DNA of 20,001 nucleotides from DATIHT01 sp035480415 (GTDB lineage Bacteria; Patescibacteriota; Microgenomatia; Curtissbacterales; GWA2-41-24). The translations under genes and the position numbers were made by a program. How positions within the stretch are numbered: position 1 is the first letter of the stretch; every line of letters begins with the position of its first letter. Location: assembly GCA_035480415.1 (NCBI GenBank), contig DATIHT010000081.1:1-20001 (forward strand). The letters run 5' to 3'. Below are positions 1 through 6,505 of this stretch, in pieces. A model generated the notes under the pieces. That model was not told where the DNA came from. It did no database searches and was given only the letters and a program-made list of their open reading frames with translations.

Positions 1-660
1 CGGTGAAATAGTCAAAACAAAGGCTGCAAGTACTACAATCAAGCTTGTCATTTGTTTCTTTTTTAAAAGGTATAAAACAGATACTACAATCAAGACAGCA
101 GCAAGGTAATGAAGCTGGAACATTACGCCAAGGCATATTCCGCACAAAACCGGCCACAGGTAAAATTTAGAATTTACTGTTTTTAAAATCGAATATATAA
201 AAAGGGCGCAAAAAAACGGTATCATGTGAGGATTTGAAGGAGCTCTGGATTGTGAAATTAAATAAGGATTGAATCCATACAAAGCGCTTGCAACTAGCCC
301 AGACTCATCATTTAAGAAATTTTTGCCAATCAAATAAATTAAATAAACTGTCAAAACAGCCATAATTGCAGTTTCTACAGCCGGGCCAAGTGGGTCAAAG
401 CCGGACAAAAACAAAGCCGGGGATAACAGGTAATAATACGCCGGCCCCAGATATAGGTTTCCAATGTTGTTGTACGGACCGATTTTTGGACCCAAAAAAG
501 TAATTTTATGGGTTTTCATCATATTGGCAACGGCAAGAAAATCGTATCCCTGATCACCGGAAAAAGTTGTCAGTGCATCTATTCGCCAAAATCGTAAAAT
601 CGATGAAATTAGTAAAATTAAGAGAAATAGCTTGAAATATTTAGGCTTTTTTTGAATCAT
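1..660 (-). CDS. Partial GT39-like membrane glycosyltransferase (N-terminal part, runs off left edge)
   Basis: Reading the minus strand from 660 gives an uninterrupted frame of 220 codons to the window edge. It begins MIQKKPKYFKLFLLILLISS (a cytoplasmic basic tip, then a first membrane helix). A short extracytoplasmic loop follows with SGDQGYDF, whose Asp is at the place of the conserved acidic residue in the first loop of GT-C enzymes of the PMT/ArnT (GT39) type. Several further hydrophobic helices follow, with LGPAYYYLLSP and a PHMIPFF loop. Such enzymes move sugars from polyprenyl-phosphate carriers to lipids or proteins on the outer face of the membrane; substrate and acceptor cannot be told. 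An in-frame ATG at 684 is an alternative start. Neither ATG has a good Shine-Dalgarno, and 660 was chosen because the family usually starts with a short basic tip. The C-terminal part is missing only because the window ends. Confidence 0.72.
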   Translation of the reverse strand, partial: MIQKKPKYFKLFLLILLISSILRFWRIDALTTFSGDQGYDFLAVANMMKTHKITFLGPKIGPYNNIGNLYLGPAYYYLLSPALFLSGFDPLGPAVETAIMAVLTVYLIYLIGKNFLNDESGLVASALYGFNPYLISQSRAPSNPHMIPFFCALFIYSILKTVNSKFYLWPVLCGICLGVMFQLHYLAAVLIVVSVLYLLKKKQMTSLIVVLAAFVLTISP

Positions 661-761
661 TAGCAGTATCAAGAATATCACCATTCTTTTTTCATTACAA
701 AGACGCCAAATATCCTTAGGGGGTTGTCTTATATCCCATAATGTGTAAAAATGAAAGTTAG

Positions 762-785
762 CTCCAATTGCTCGGGAGTTTTTTT
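762..785 (+). terminator. Possible attenuator or terminator hairpin before the 800 gene
   Basis: A short inverted repeat (CTCC at 762-765, GGAG at 775-778) is followed by a run of seven T, the layout of an intrinsic terminator. It points along the plus strand directly before the ribosome binding site of the next gene. No plus-strand gene precedes it in the window, so if real it would act as a leader attenuator. The stem is only four pairs, so this is weak. Confidence 0.25.
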
Positions 786-792
786 AAAGGAG
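786..792 (+). promoter_or_regulatory. Shine-Dalgarno AAAGGAG of the small membrane protein
   Basis: AAAGGAG ends seven bases before the ATG at 800. It fixes that start and is the clearest Shine-Dalgarno in the window; most other genes here have a -10 hexamer at that place instead. Confidence 0.7.
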
Positions 793-799
793 ATGAAAC

Positions 800-1159
800 A
801 TGGTCAAAATACAAAGAAAAGGAATAAAACTTGTTGAACAAACTTCGTTCAAGATAACAAAATTTATCGGTACCCCGACCTCGATTATTCTGCACACCAT
901 ATTTTTTATCGCAATTTTTGGCCTTAAATTCCTAGGAGTAGGCACAGACAATATATTGCTTGTTCTAACTACCGCCGTTTCACTGGAGGCTATTTACCTT
1001 TCTATTTTTATCCAGATGAGTGTAAACAGAACAGCAGAAGCCCTGGAAGAAGTTAGCGAAGACGTCGAAGACATTCAGGAAGATGTTGAGGATATCCAGG
1101 AAGACGTCGAAGACATTCATATAAAGACCAAAAAAACCAAAATCAGAAAAAAGAAATAA
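800..1159 (+). CDS. Small two-helix membrane protein (DUF1003 / low-affinity iron permease-like) with acidic heptad tail
   Basis: 119 residues. A basic N-terminus (1-27) precedes two membrane helices at about 28-45 and 52-72. The second ends in VSLEAIYLSIFIQMSVNR, which resembles the conserved block of DUF1003 and related small membrane proteins annotated as low-affinity iron permease; this is a resemblance by eye and no transport role is claimed. Residues 87-107 are three copies of the heptad EDVEDI(Q/H), a strongly acidic stretch likely to form a coiled coil, and the protein ends in a Lys/Arg-rich tail (residues 108-119). Both helices and the tail suggest a membrane-anchored oligomer with the charged part in the cytoplasm. 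The start is set by AAAGGAG. The next gene follows after 23 bases on the same strand. Confidence 0.7.
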   Translation: MVKIQRKGIKLVEQTSFKITKFIGTPTSIILHTIFFIAIFGLKFLGVGTDNILLVLTTAVSLEAIYLSIFIQMSVNRTAEALEEVSEDVEDIQEDVEDIQEDVEDIHIKTKKTKIRKKK

Positions 1160-1182
1160 CCTCGTGGGGTAAAATACATTCA

Positions 1183-1956
1183 ATGACCCTAAAGTTTATC
1201 CAGATCAATATCTATAAAGGAAAATTTTTAGGCGAGTTAATAGATTTTCTAAAAGGGGAAAATCCCGACATTATTTCGGCACAGGAAGTAACTGCAGGAT
1301 CCCTTAACTATTGCCAGGACAAAACAGCTAATTTGTTCGAAGGTTTAAAAAACGATCTTGGTTTAAACGGGGTATTTCATTCCGACATTAAAATTGTGGA
1401 GGACGAAAATGCACGGTTTGGTAACGCGCTTTTTTCCAAATATCCAATTCTCGATGCCAAAATCATAGTTTTAAAAGATTTTAGACCGGTTTCGGACTTT
1501 GAGTTTGTAAATAACACAAAAAATGTTTGGGCCGAACTTCCGCGCCATATGTTAGACACCACCTTGGATTTAAATGGTAAAAAAATTCATGCAATATCGG
1601 TACACGGAAGAAGAATTGCTCCTCCCGAAGATGACGAAGAAAATCTGAGACAAGCACAACTTATGGCCGACTACCTGAAATCCTTAGGCGACGAGCCATT
1701 TATCTTAGGAGGAGATTTTAATATGCCCGCAGGTTCTCAGACTATAAAAAAGATAGAAGGTGTGGCAACGAACTTGTTAGAAGGCGAAAACGTTAAGCAA
1801 ACACTCAACCCTAAGGTTCACGAACTCGGTGAGAATGGTTTTGACGTAGATTTTATATTCACCTCAAAGCATTTCAAAAAAATATCTGTCGAAGTTCCCC
1901 AAGTCACAATATCCGACCATTTACCCATAGTAGCAGAGCTAGAGTTTAATAAATAA
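1183..1956 (+). CDS. Endonuclease/exonuclease/phosphatase (EEP) family metal-dependent hydrolase
   Basis: 257 residues, the usual size for a stand-alone EEP domain. The family hydrolyses phosphodiester or phosphomonoester bonds with Mg2+ or Mn2+; members act on DNA, RNA caps, nucleotides or phospholipids. Diagnostic motifs appear in order: FIQINIY at the N-terminus (metal-binding Asn), ISAQEV (metal-ligand Glu), FGNALFSKYPI, a SVHGRR strand with His, LGGDFNMPAGS (catalytic Asp and Asn), VDFIFTS, and the terminal SDHLPIVAEL with the catalytic Asp-His pair. All core residues are present, so it should be active. No signal peptide is visible, so it is probably cytoplasmic. The substrate cannot be inferred. 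TAAAAT lies at 1170-1175, seven bases before ATG, which fits its own leaderless transcript, although read-through from the gene 23 bases upstream is possible. Confidence 0.88.
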   Translation: MTLKFIQINIYKGKFLGELIDFLKGENPDIISAQEVTAGSLNYCQDKTANLFEGLKNDLGLNGVFHSDIKIVEDENARFGNALFSKYPILDAKIIVLKDFRPVSDFEFVNNTKNVWAELPRHMLDTTLDLNGKKIHAISVHGRRIAPPEDDEENLRQAQLMADYLKSLGDEPFILGGDFNMPAGSQTIKKIEGVATNLLEGENVKQTLNPKVHELGENGFDVDFIFTSKHFKKISVEVPQVTISDHLPIVAELEFNK

Positions 1957-1968
1957 GTACGCCCTTTT

Positions 1969-2028
1969 TGTCATCCTGAACTTGGTTCAGGATCTTAGCA
2001 AAGATTCCGGACCGAGTCCGGAATGACA
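1969..2028. repeat. Cloverleaf-like palindromic repeat element (REP-like)
   Basis: Outer arms TGTCAT (1969-1974) and ATGACA (2023-2028) are perfect complements. Between them lie three side-by-side hairpins: CCTGAAC-TTG-GTTCAGG (1975-1991), ATCTT-AGCA-AAGAT (1992-2005) and TCCGGAC-CGA-GTCCGGA (about 2006-2022). The element resembles the dispersed GTCATCCTGA-type palindromes found in many bacterial genomes. It lies 12 bases after the EEP gene and so may also end that transcript, though no T-run follows it. Its right arm overlaps the likely -35 of the tRNA-Gly promoter. Confidence 0.75.
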
Positions 2029-2051
2029 CTATCAAGTGATTCTGATAAAAT
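2023..2051 (+). promoter_or_regulatory. Promoter of the tRNA-Gly / tRNA-Arg pair
   Basis: ATGACA at 2023-2028 and TAAAAT at 2046-2051 are 17 bases apart and end nine bases before the first base of tRNA-Gly. The -35 hexamer is the right arm of the palindromic element, so the repeat appears to supply part of the promoter. Confidence 0.55.
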
Positions 2052-2060
2052 TACATCTGC

Positions 2061-2131
2061 GCGGGTGTAGTTCAATGGTAGAACACTAGTTTTCCAAACT
2101 AGATACGAGAGTCCGATTCTCTTCACCCGCT
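2061..2131 (+). tRNA. tRNA-Gly(TCC)
   Basis: A full cloverleaf can be drawn: acceptor GCGGGTG/CACCCGC, D-arm GTTCAATGGTAGAAC, anticodon stem CTAGT/ACTAG around the loop TTTCCAA (anticodon TCC), and a T-arm with the loop TCCGATT. The discriminator is T at 2131 and no CCA is encoded. Seven bases separate it from tRNA-Arg, so the two are probably one transcript. Confidence 0.95.
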
Positions 2132-2138
2132 CAGGCAA

Positions 2139-2211
2139 GCGCCTGTAGCTCAACGGATAGAGCAGTCGCGTTCTAAGCGATTGGTTGGGGGTTCGATTCC
2201 CTCCAGGCGCA
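2139..2211 (+). tRNA. tRNA-Arg(TCT)
   Basis: Acceptor GCGCCTG/CAGGCGC, D-arm with GCTCAACGGATAGAGC, anticodon stem GTCGC/GCGAT around GTTCTAA (anticodon TCT), and T-arm GGGGG TTCGATT CCCTC by eye. The discriminator is A and CCA is not encoded. The 3' end lies five bases from the stop codon of the convergent dehydrogenase gene, leaving no room for a separate terminator. Confidence 0.95.
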
Positions 2212-2216
2212 CAATA

Positions 2217-3062
2217 TTATATTTTGTTAACCGTGGTGAAATCTCGCTGAGCCATCTTCAAAGAAACGGCCTTTTTGTATTTTTTTAAAGCTTCGTTTAA
2301 AAGGGGAGTGTCTAGCTTTTTAGCAAGATCTTTAGTGTAAGTTAAATCTTTTGTTATCCACTCAACGGAAAAATTGATAGGGTTTGGCTCTTTCAGAAAA
2401 AAGTTCCAGGCGTTATTGGTGGCAACCCCTCCGGGCCTCTGGGCAAGAGCACTGCCAACATCTTTAATATTTAGCCCCACCTTTTTGGCAATTTTCATCA
2501 TCTCACCAAAGCCTTGTATGTGAATTGCCTGGAGAGTGTTAAGAAGAAGTTTAAACCTCATTCCAGATCCGGTTTTACCAAAGTAAAGAACCTGCTCTGC
2601 AATTGCTTTTAAATCTTTGTCCAACAATTTTAGTTTCTTTTTGTCGCCGCCTGCCAAAAGTATCAAATGCCCGCTTTCTGCTCCTTGTCTGCCACCGGTT
2701 AGCGGCATATCAAAAAAAGTTATGCGTTTTTTTGCCGTAAGTCTTGCCAACTCGTCTATCCAGGCAACGGAAAAAGTTCCGCTGGCAATCAGCACTTTTT
2801 TAGGGTCGGACCCTGCAAGTATTCCATCGCGGCCAAGCCAGACGGCTTTAGAAGATTGGTCGTTTGCCGTAACTTCAAAAACAATATCTGCCTTTTCTGC
2901 AGCTTCCCTTGGCGTATCAACAACTTTTGCGCCGCCTTTTATCAGTGCATTAACCTTGTTTTTTGTCCGGTTCCAAACAAAAACTTCGCAACCGTTTTTT
3001 AAAAAATTTGAAGCGATTCCGGCGCCCATTATGCCGCAACCTATAACTGCAATTTTCTTCAT
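2217..3062 (-). CDS. NAD(P)-binding beta-hydroxyacid dehydrogenase (3-hydroxyisobutyrate dehydrogenase family)
   Basis: 281 residues, typical for the family, which oxidises short beta-hydroxyacids or reduces the semialdehydes with NAD(P). The N-terminal Rossmann motif is AVIGCGIMGAGIASNFLKNG. The substrate-binding signature is DMPLTGGRQGAESGHLILLAGG, the counterpart of D-A-P-V-S-G-G-x-x-G-A-x-x-G. The catalytic-Lys helix is GSGMRFKLLLNTLQ, and the C-terminal all-helical domain carries the KDLTYTKDLA block. The NRT after the second beta strand resembles NADP-preferring members (inference). Glyoxylate/succinic semialdehyde reductase or 3-hydroxyisobutyrate dehydrogenase cannot be separated by eye. 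The start is supported by TATTAT at 3069-3074, six bases upstream, so the mRNA is probably leaderless. It is divergent from tRNA-His and no neighbour hints at a pathway. Confidence 0.9.
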   Translation of the reverse strand: MKKIAVIGCGIMGAGIASNFLKNGCEVFVWNRTKNKVNALIKGGAKVVDTPREAAEKADIVFEVTANDQSSKAVWLGRDGILAGSDPKKVLIASGTFSVAWIDELARLTAKKRITFFDMPLTGGRQGAESGHLILLAGGDKKKLKLLDKDLKAIAEQVLYFGKTGSGMRFKLLLNTLQAIHIQGFGEMMKIAKKVGLNIKDVGSALAQRPGGVATNNAWNFFLKEPNPINFSVEWITKDLTYTKDLAKKLDTPLLNEALKKYKKAVSLKMAQRDFTTVNKI

Positions 3063-3068
3063 GCGGAT

Positions 3069-3074
3069 ATAATA
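3069..3074 (-). promoter_or_regulatory. -10 element of the dehydrogenase gene
   Basis: On the minus strand TATTAT lies six bases before the ATG at 3062, implying a transcript that starts at or next to the start codon. It is back-to-back with the tRNA-His promoter. Confidence 0.5.
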
Positions 3075-3095
3075 CCTCAGGTTCGATTAGTTTGG

Positions 3096-3101
3096 TATAA
3101 T
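3096..3101 (+). promoter_or_regulatory. -10 element of tRNA-His
   Basis: Perfect TATAAT, 12 bases before the G at position -1 of tRNA-His. No good -35 is visible 17 bases upstream. Confidence 0.6.
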
Positions 3102-3113
3102 CCATCTATATTT

Positions 3114-3186
3114 GGTGGTTGTAGCTCAGTGGTAGAGCATTTGCTTGTGGAGCAAAGGGTCGCGGGTCCGATCCCCGTCAGCCACC
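3114..3186 (+). tRNA. tRNA-His(GTG)
   Basis: Acceptor GTGGTTG/CAGCCAC with the extra G(-1) at 3114 facing C73 at 3186, the identity hallmark of bacterial tRNA-His. The anticodon stem TTTGC/GCAAA closes the loop TTGTGGA (anticodon GTG). The T-arm is GCGGG TCCGATC CCCGT. CCA is not fully encoded. Confidence 0.95.
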
Positions 3187-3220
3187 CAGATTATACTATT
3201 ACAACAGGTTAAACGATAAC

Positions 3221-4606
3221 TTACTCGAGTTGTAGACTTGGTAGTTTAGAAACTAAAGGTTGCACATTTTTGTAAGTAACCAGATATTTATACGGTCTAT
3301 ACAAAAGGGCAACTGGCGCATCTTCCATTAAAAATCTTTGGAAATCGGCATACAATTTTTTTCTGGCATCTTCATCTTGAGTTATCCTGGCATCCTCTAA
3401 AATCTTATCTATTTTAGGGTCGTTTAATTTGGTTAAATTCGTTTTAGTTTGCGTCGAATGCCACAGCGCGTACTGGTCTGGGTCTGCCGGAATTTTATCA
3501 ACAGCAATAAGTGCCTGATAATTCGTCGGTATAGACTTTTCGTATTTAATCTCAACATCAACACCTAAATCACGCCAATCGCGCGCAACCGATTGGGCAA
3601 CATCTTCGTACCCGCCAACGACAGAAAGTACAATCTTTGGATTTTTTACTTGAGACTTCGAAAGTAATTCCTTGGCTTTTCCTGTGTTGTATTCATAACG
3701 TTTAACTTCCGGATTGTATGCCCAGCTTGAAGGTGCAATTGGACCAGTTGCACTCTCTCCGTCAAAAGAGCTCTTGTTAATAGCGTAAGACAAAGCCTCT
3801 CTTAGATCAACAGAACCCAGAAGCTGATCGGAAGTATTAAAAAAGATAGTTACAATTTCGTCATCGGAGGCGCGCTTAGAAACACTAAGGTTAGGAAAAT
3901 TTTCAAAAACCTTTCCGTTGGCAACAGAAGCATATCTCACATCGCCGATTTTAATGGCGTTTAAAAGTTGTGTTTGGCTGGAATAAAAATTAATCTCGAC
4001 GCGCGGAAACCCCTTTGTTTTTGGCGTCAGTTTAATTTTCTGAATTGTGTCACCGCTCGTATCAATTCCACTAATTCTAAAATCGCCAACACCATAAAAA
4101 CTTTTTGTTTTAAAAACCGGTTTGTCCAAAGCAGTTGGAAAAGAAGAAATAGGGTTTGGAAGCGAAAATTGTATTGTCTTATTGTTAAGCGCGGTAATGC
4201 TTACGTTCTTAATAGCAATTGTAATGTCCTTGGCATCTACAACTTCGTCGTTGTGCCATTTAAGATCGTCTCTTAAAAAAACTGTATAAACTTTACCGTC
4301 ATCAGAAACCGTCCAATGAGATGCCAAAAGCGGTTGGGGGGTTCCTTTGGCATCCACAGTAATCAGAGACTTTGTCGCGAGGCTTAAAATTTCGGCAGGA
4401 ATTGTGTCTATGGTGTAATTCCCAACATAGCCAATCGTCACAATATCCGCACGGGTTATTTTTGGCCAAAGCCTAATCAGGAAGTAAGATGAAATTATAA
4501 GAGTAAAAACAGTGATAAAAAACGGATATTTGTAACGGGAAATGTAAGCGCCTGCCAAGTGAAGCCAAAAACGAAATCTTCTGTTGCTATTTTTTACAAT
4601 TCGCAT
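3221..4606 (-). CDS. Membrane-anchored family 5 extracellular solute-binding protein (OppA/DppA-like)
   Basis: 461 residues, shorter than the 500-600 usual for oligopeptide-binding proteins. A basic N-terminus is followed by one membrane helix at about 27-47 with no lipobox Cys, so it appears tethered by an uncleaved anchor. Family features: a TIGYVGNYTIDTIPAEILSL strand, VYTVFLRDDLKWHNDEVVDAKDI (the SBP_bac_5 signature), FFNTSDQLLGSVDLREALSYAINK in the second lobe, ADPDQYALWHS and a C-terminal block ending LLYRPYKYLVTYKNVQPLV. The family binds peptides, nickel or sugars for ABC import, but no permease or ATPase gene is in the window, so the partner is elsewhere or the role is different. Its ATG directly follows the TAA of secG (TAAATG), so translation is probably coupled. 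Confidence 0.85.
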   Translation of the reverse strand: MRIVKNSNRRFRFWLHLAGAYISRYKYPFFITVFTLIISSYFLIRLWPKITRADIVTIGYVGNYTIDTIPAEILSLATKSLITVDAKGTPQPLLASHWTVSDDGKVYTVFLRDDLKWHNDEVVDAKDITIAIKNVSITALNNKTIQFSLPNPISSFPTALDKPVFKTKSFYGVGDFRISGIDTSGDTIQKIKLTPKTKGFPRVEINFYSSQTQLLNAIKIGDVRYASVANGKVFENFPNLSVSKRASDDEIVTIFFNTSDQLLGSVDLREALSYAINKSSFDGESATGPIAPSSWAYNPEVKRYEYNTGKAKELLSKSQVKNPKIVLSVVGGYEDVAQSVARDWRDLGVDVEIKYEKSIPTNYQALIAVDKIPADPDQYALWHSTQTKTNLTKLNDPKIDKILEDARITQDEDARKKLYADFQRFLMEDAPVALLYRPYKYLVTYKNVQPLVSKLPSLQLE

Positions 4607-4825
4607 TTACACCCGAACTAGTAATACTGCAAGCGCCAAAAAAAGGACAGTTAGAAAAACTGTGAGGTAAACAAAAAGTTTTTCTACTCCGCGCTTAGAA
4701 CGATAAAATCCGGCGTCCGCGCCAAAAGCAGCTCCTATCCCGGAACCTTTTGCTTGCAATAAAACAACAATAATTAGCAAACATGAAGTAACTATTTGTG
4801 CACCCAGTAAAATATTTCTTATCAT
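4607..4825 (-). CDS. secG: SecG, protein translocase subunit
   Basis: 72 residues, normal for SecG, the small auxiliary subunit of the SecYEG channel that eases preprotein export. It has two membrane helices (about 3-25 and 49-70) joined by a loop with the family motif LLQAKGSGIGAAFG, the counterpart of LLQ-x-GKG-x-G-x-G-AAFGG. The start codon overlaps the yvcK stop by four bases (ATGA) and the stop abuts the start of the solute-binding protein gene, so yvcK-secG-SBP form a tight operon. Confidence 0.92.
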   Translation of the reverse strand: MIRNILLGAQIVTSCLLIIVVLLQAKGSGIGAAFGADAGFYRSKRGVEKLFVYLTVFLTVLFLALAVLLVRV

Positions 4826-5826
4826 TTAGAAAGCCTTTCTATAATCTTAGCCATTTTGGAACTGTCGTGATAAACAGGGAAAGCTTCGTCTACCAAATCG
4901 CCTTCTATAATTTTATCACGATATTGTTTTAAATTTTCCGGATCGTACTCTACATACCTGTAATGCAGCTTTGGGGGAATCTTCGGACCAAAGTTTGTAT
5001 TGACCAAAATTTTATCGAAACAGTCAGCGCCCACATGTGCAAAGATTGTTTTTATATGGTCCGAAACTTTGAACCCGAAAGTTTCAAAGGGCTTATTGGC
5101 AATGTTAATGACATAAATGCGTGTAGCTTTAGATTTTTTGAGTTCTTTTTTAATTTGGCTAACCAAAAGTACAGGCAAAACTGTCGAAAACAAATCTCCG
5201 GGGCCTGCAATTATGATTTTTGCATCTACAATTGCGCGTATTGCAGGCTCGTAAGCTTTGACATTTTGCGGATCCAGATGAACTTCGCTTAACGATTTGG
5301 TGCCGTATTTTCCAAGATCTATATTTTCTTCTCCGTAAATTTTCTTACCTGCTTTATTTTTGGCCCAAATGTTAACGTCGCCAACCGTTGCCGGCATTAC
5401 GGTGCCCTTTGGTGAAATAATCCGGGAAAATTCTTCCAGCGCCTTATTTGTATCGCCCTTGCAAATATCTGTCAGTGCAACGAAAATCAGATTTCCCAGT
5501 TTTTGGCCGCCCAGGTCCGTATCTTTTCCGTATCTTTTCCCGGCAAACCTGTACAGAAAAAGATCTTTTAAAACAGATTCTTCAGCAGAAAGTGCAGCAA
5601 GGCAATTTACCAGATCTCCGGGAGGAGGCACAGCAAATGCCCGTCTTAGCCTACCTGCAGACCCACCGTCGTCTGCCATAGAAACAACAGCAGTTAAGTT
5701 GTAAGGGTAGTCGCGAAGTCCCTTGAGCAGCTGAGCTGTCCCGATTCCACCGCCAAGACAAGCCACGTTTTTCGTGTCCTGGGGGAGTTCCAGATAGTGC
5801 CTCAAAAATGTGCCAAGCATTGGCAT
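4822..5826 (-). CDS. yvcK: YvcK/CofD-family protein (gluconeogenesis factor / morphogenesis protein)
   Basis: 334 residues, close to the family norm. YvcK in Bacillus subtilis binds UDP-sugars, is needed on gluconeogenic carbon sources and helps localise cell-wall synthesis enzymes. The fold is shared with the CofD 2-phospholactate transferase, but the sugar-nucleotide-binding type is indicated here: ACLGGGIGTAQLLKGLRDY near residues 22-40, then VSMADDGGSAGRLRR, PPPGDLVNCLAALS and LGNLIFVALTDI, followed by a GDVNIWA block and AIVDAKIIIAGPGDLFSTVLP in the second half. No transmembrane segment is seen; the protein should be cytoplasmic. It is the first gene of the yvcK-secG-SBP unit. ATG at 5826 or 5820 may be used; both sit next to a perfect inverted repeat covering the start, and a 7-bp-period array precedes it. 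Confidence 0.9.
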   Translation of the reverse strand: MPMLGTFLRHYLELPQDTKNVACLGGGIGTAQLLKGLRDYPYNLTAVVSMADDGGSAGRLRRAFAVPPPGDLVNCLAALSAEESVLKDLFLYRFAGKRYGKDTDLGGQKLGNLIFVALTDICKGDTNKALEEFSRIISPKGTVMPATVGDVNIWAKNKAGKKIYGEENIDLGKYGTKSLSEVHLDPQNVKAYEPAIRAIVDAKIIIAGPGDLFSTVLPVLLVSQIKKELKKSKATRIYVINIANKPFETFGFKVSDHIKTIFAHVGADCFDKILVNTNFGPKIPPKLHYRYVEYDPENLKQYRDKIIEGDLVDEAFPVYHDSSKMAKIIERLSK

Positions 5827-5844
5827 ATGTTAGCAAACATATGC
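5823..5844. promoter_or_regulatory. Perfect 9-bp inverted repeat over the yvcK start codon
   Basis: GCATATGTT (5823-5831) and AACATATGC (5836-5844) are exact complements with a four-base loop AGCA. The yvcK ATG lies inside one arm. It may be an operator or, if transcribed, a hairpin that hides the start codon; neither can be decided from sequence. Confidence 0.45.
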
Positions 5845-5845
5845 G

Positions 5846-5981
5846 CAATTTTCCATCTACCATTTGTCGTTTGCCATTGAATTAAAAATTTATAAATTGA
5901 TCAATTGAAAAATAAGAGAGCTTGTTTTATCACAAACCTCTAAAATAAATGGAAAATGGAAATTGGCAAATGGTAAATATT
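5846..5981. repeat. Degenerate 7-bp-period repeat array, AAATGGN type, two inverted arms
   Basis: Right arm 5947-5981 reads AAATGGA, AAATGGA, AATTGGC, AAATGGT, AAATATT in strict 7-base phase. Left arm 5852-5879 is the same family on the other strand: TCCATCT, ACCATTT, GTCGTTT, GCCATTG. Arms can pair, for example TACCATTTG (5858-5866) with CAAATGGTA (5967-5975). The AT-rich centre holds no gene. It fills the gap between the holin-like gene and yvcK. Confidence 0.7.
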
Positions 5982-5988
5982 TTTGAAT

Positions 5989-6390
5989 TTATTCAAAAAT
6001 TATATGGAGAACCTTTTGAACAAGCGTGATAATCAGGGCCACGGTAACTAGAGTTTCCAGCTGGTTTAAGTACGTACTTGGCAATACAAAGCCCTGAAGA
6101 TTCATACCAGGAAAATTATACGCGCTAATCGAAAAACCTGGTAAAAATTTACTAAGACCGAAAAATAAAACTATGTTCAAAACTAAGGACAAAAGACCAA
6201 ACGTTAAAAAATTAATAGGCAGAAGAACGATGGAAAAAATAGGGCGGACTATAACACTTGTTAAAAACACTCCCGCAATTACAATCGCAATATTTTTTGG
6301 GTCGTTTCCAAGTGACATCGTGGGAACAGCGGTAAACGCAGCGTAGAAGGCAATTGCAGAAATAATTAAAGACCTTAAATAGTGCTTCAT
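5989..6390 (-). CDS. Four-helix membrane protein, YvlD / phage holin 4-like family (PF04020)
   Basis: 133 residues with four hydrophobic helices at about 5-25, 33-52, 57-82 and 110-130. The block IFSIVLLPINFLTFGLLSLVLNIVLFFGLSKFLPGFSIS matches the family core L-L-P-I-N-x-L-T-x-G-L-x-S-x-x-I-N-x-x-x ending in a PGF turn. Despite the family name, members are widespread chromosomal inner-membrane proteins of unknown role (YvlD in Bacillus), and nothing phage-like lies nearby. A 7-bp-period array sits just upstream, and its last unit places TACTAT ten bases before the ATG, a possible -10. The gene is upstream of and co-directional with yvcK, 162 bases apart. Confidence 0.82.
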   Translation of the reverse strand: MKHYLRSLIISAIAFYAAFTAVPTMSLGNDPKNIAIVIAGVFLTSVIVRPIFSIVLLPINFLTFGLLSLVLNIVLFFGLSKFLPGFSISAYNFPGMNLQGFVLPSTYLNQLETLVTVALIITLVQKVLHIIFE

Positions 6391-6402
6391 TCGGGCAGAA
6401 AT

Positions 6403-6437
6403 AGTATTCAGTATTAAGTATTAAGTATTTTGTATAA
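6403..6437. repeat. 7-bp tandem repeat array, AGTATTN type
   Basis: Five consecutive heptamers: AGTATTC, AGTATTA, AGTATTA, AGTATTT, TGTATAA. On the minus strand the array ends 12 bases before the start of the holin-like gene. The same unit recurs at 10851-10892. Confidence 0.8.
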
Positions 6438-6466
6438 AAAAAGCAACTAGACCCAAGGTCGAGGAT

Positions 6467-6496
6467 TTGATTTTTTAACTCCAAGCTGACTATAAT
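6467..6496 (+). promoter_or_regulatory. Promoter of the 6506 gene
   Basis: TTGATT at 6467-6472 and a perfect TATAAT at 6491-6496 with an 18-base spacer. The ATG is nine bases after the -10, so the start of transcription should fall on or within about three bases of the start codon. Confidence 0.7.
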
Positions 6497-6505
6497 CCCG
6501 CAACT

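Noticed and set aside
5989..6390. Prophage holin
   Set aside because: The PF04020 name is historical; there are no other phage genes and the neighbours are housekeeping genes.
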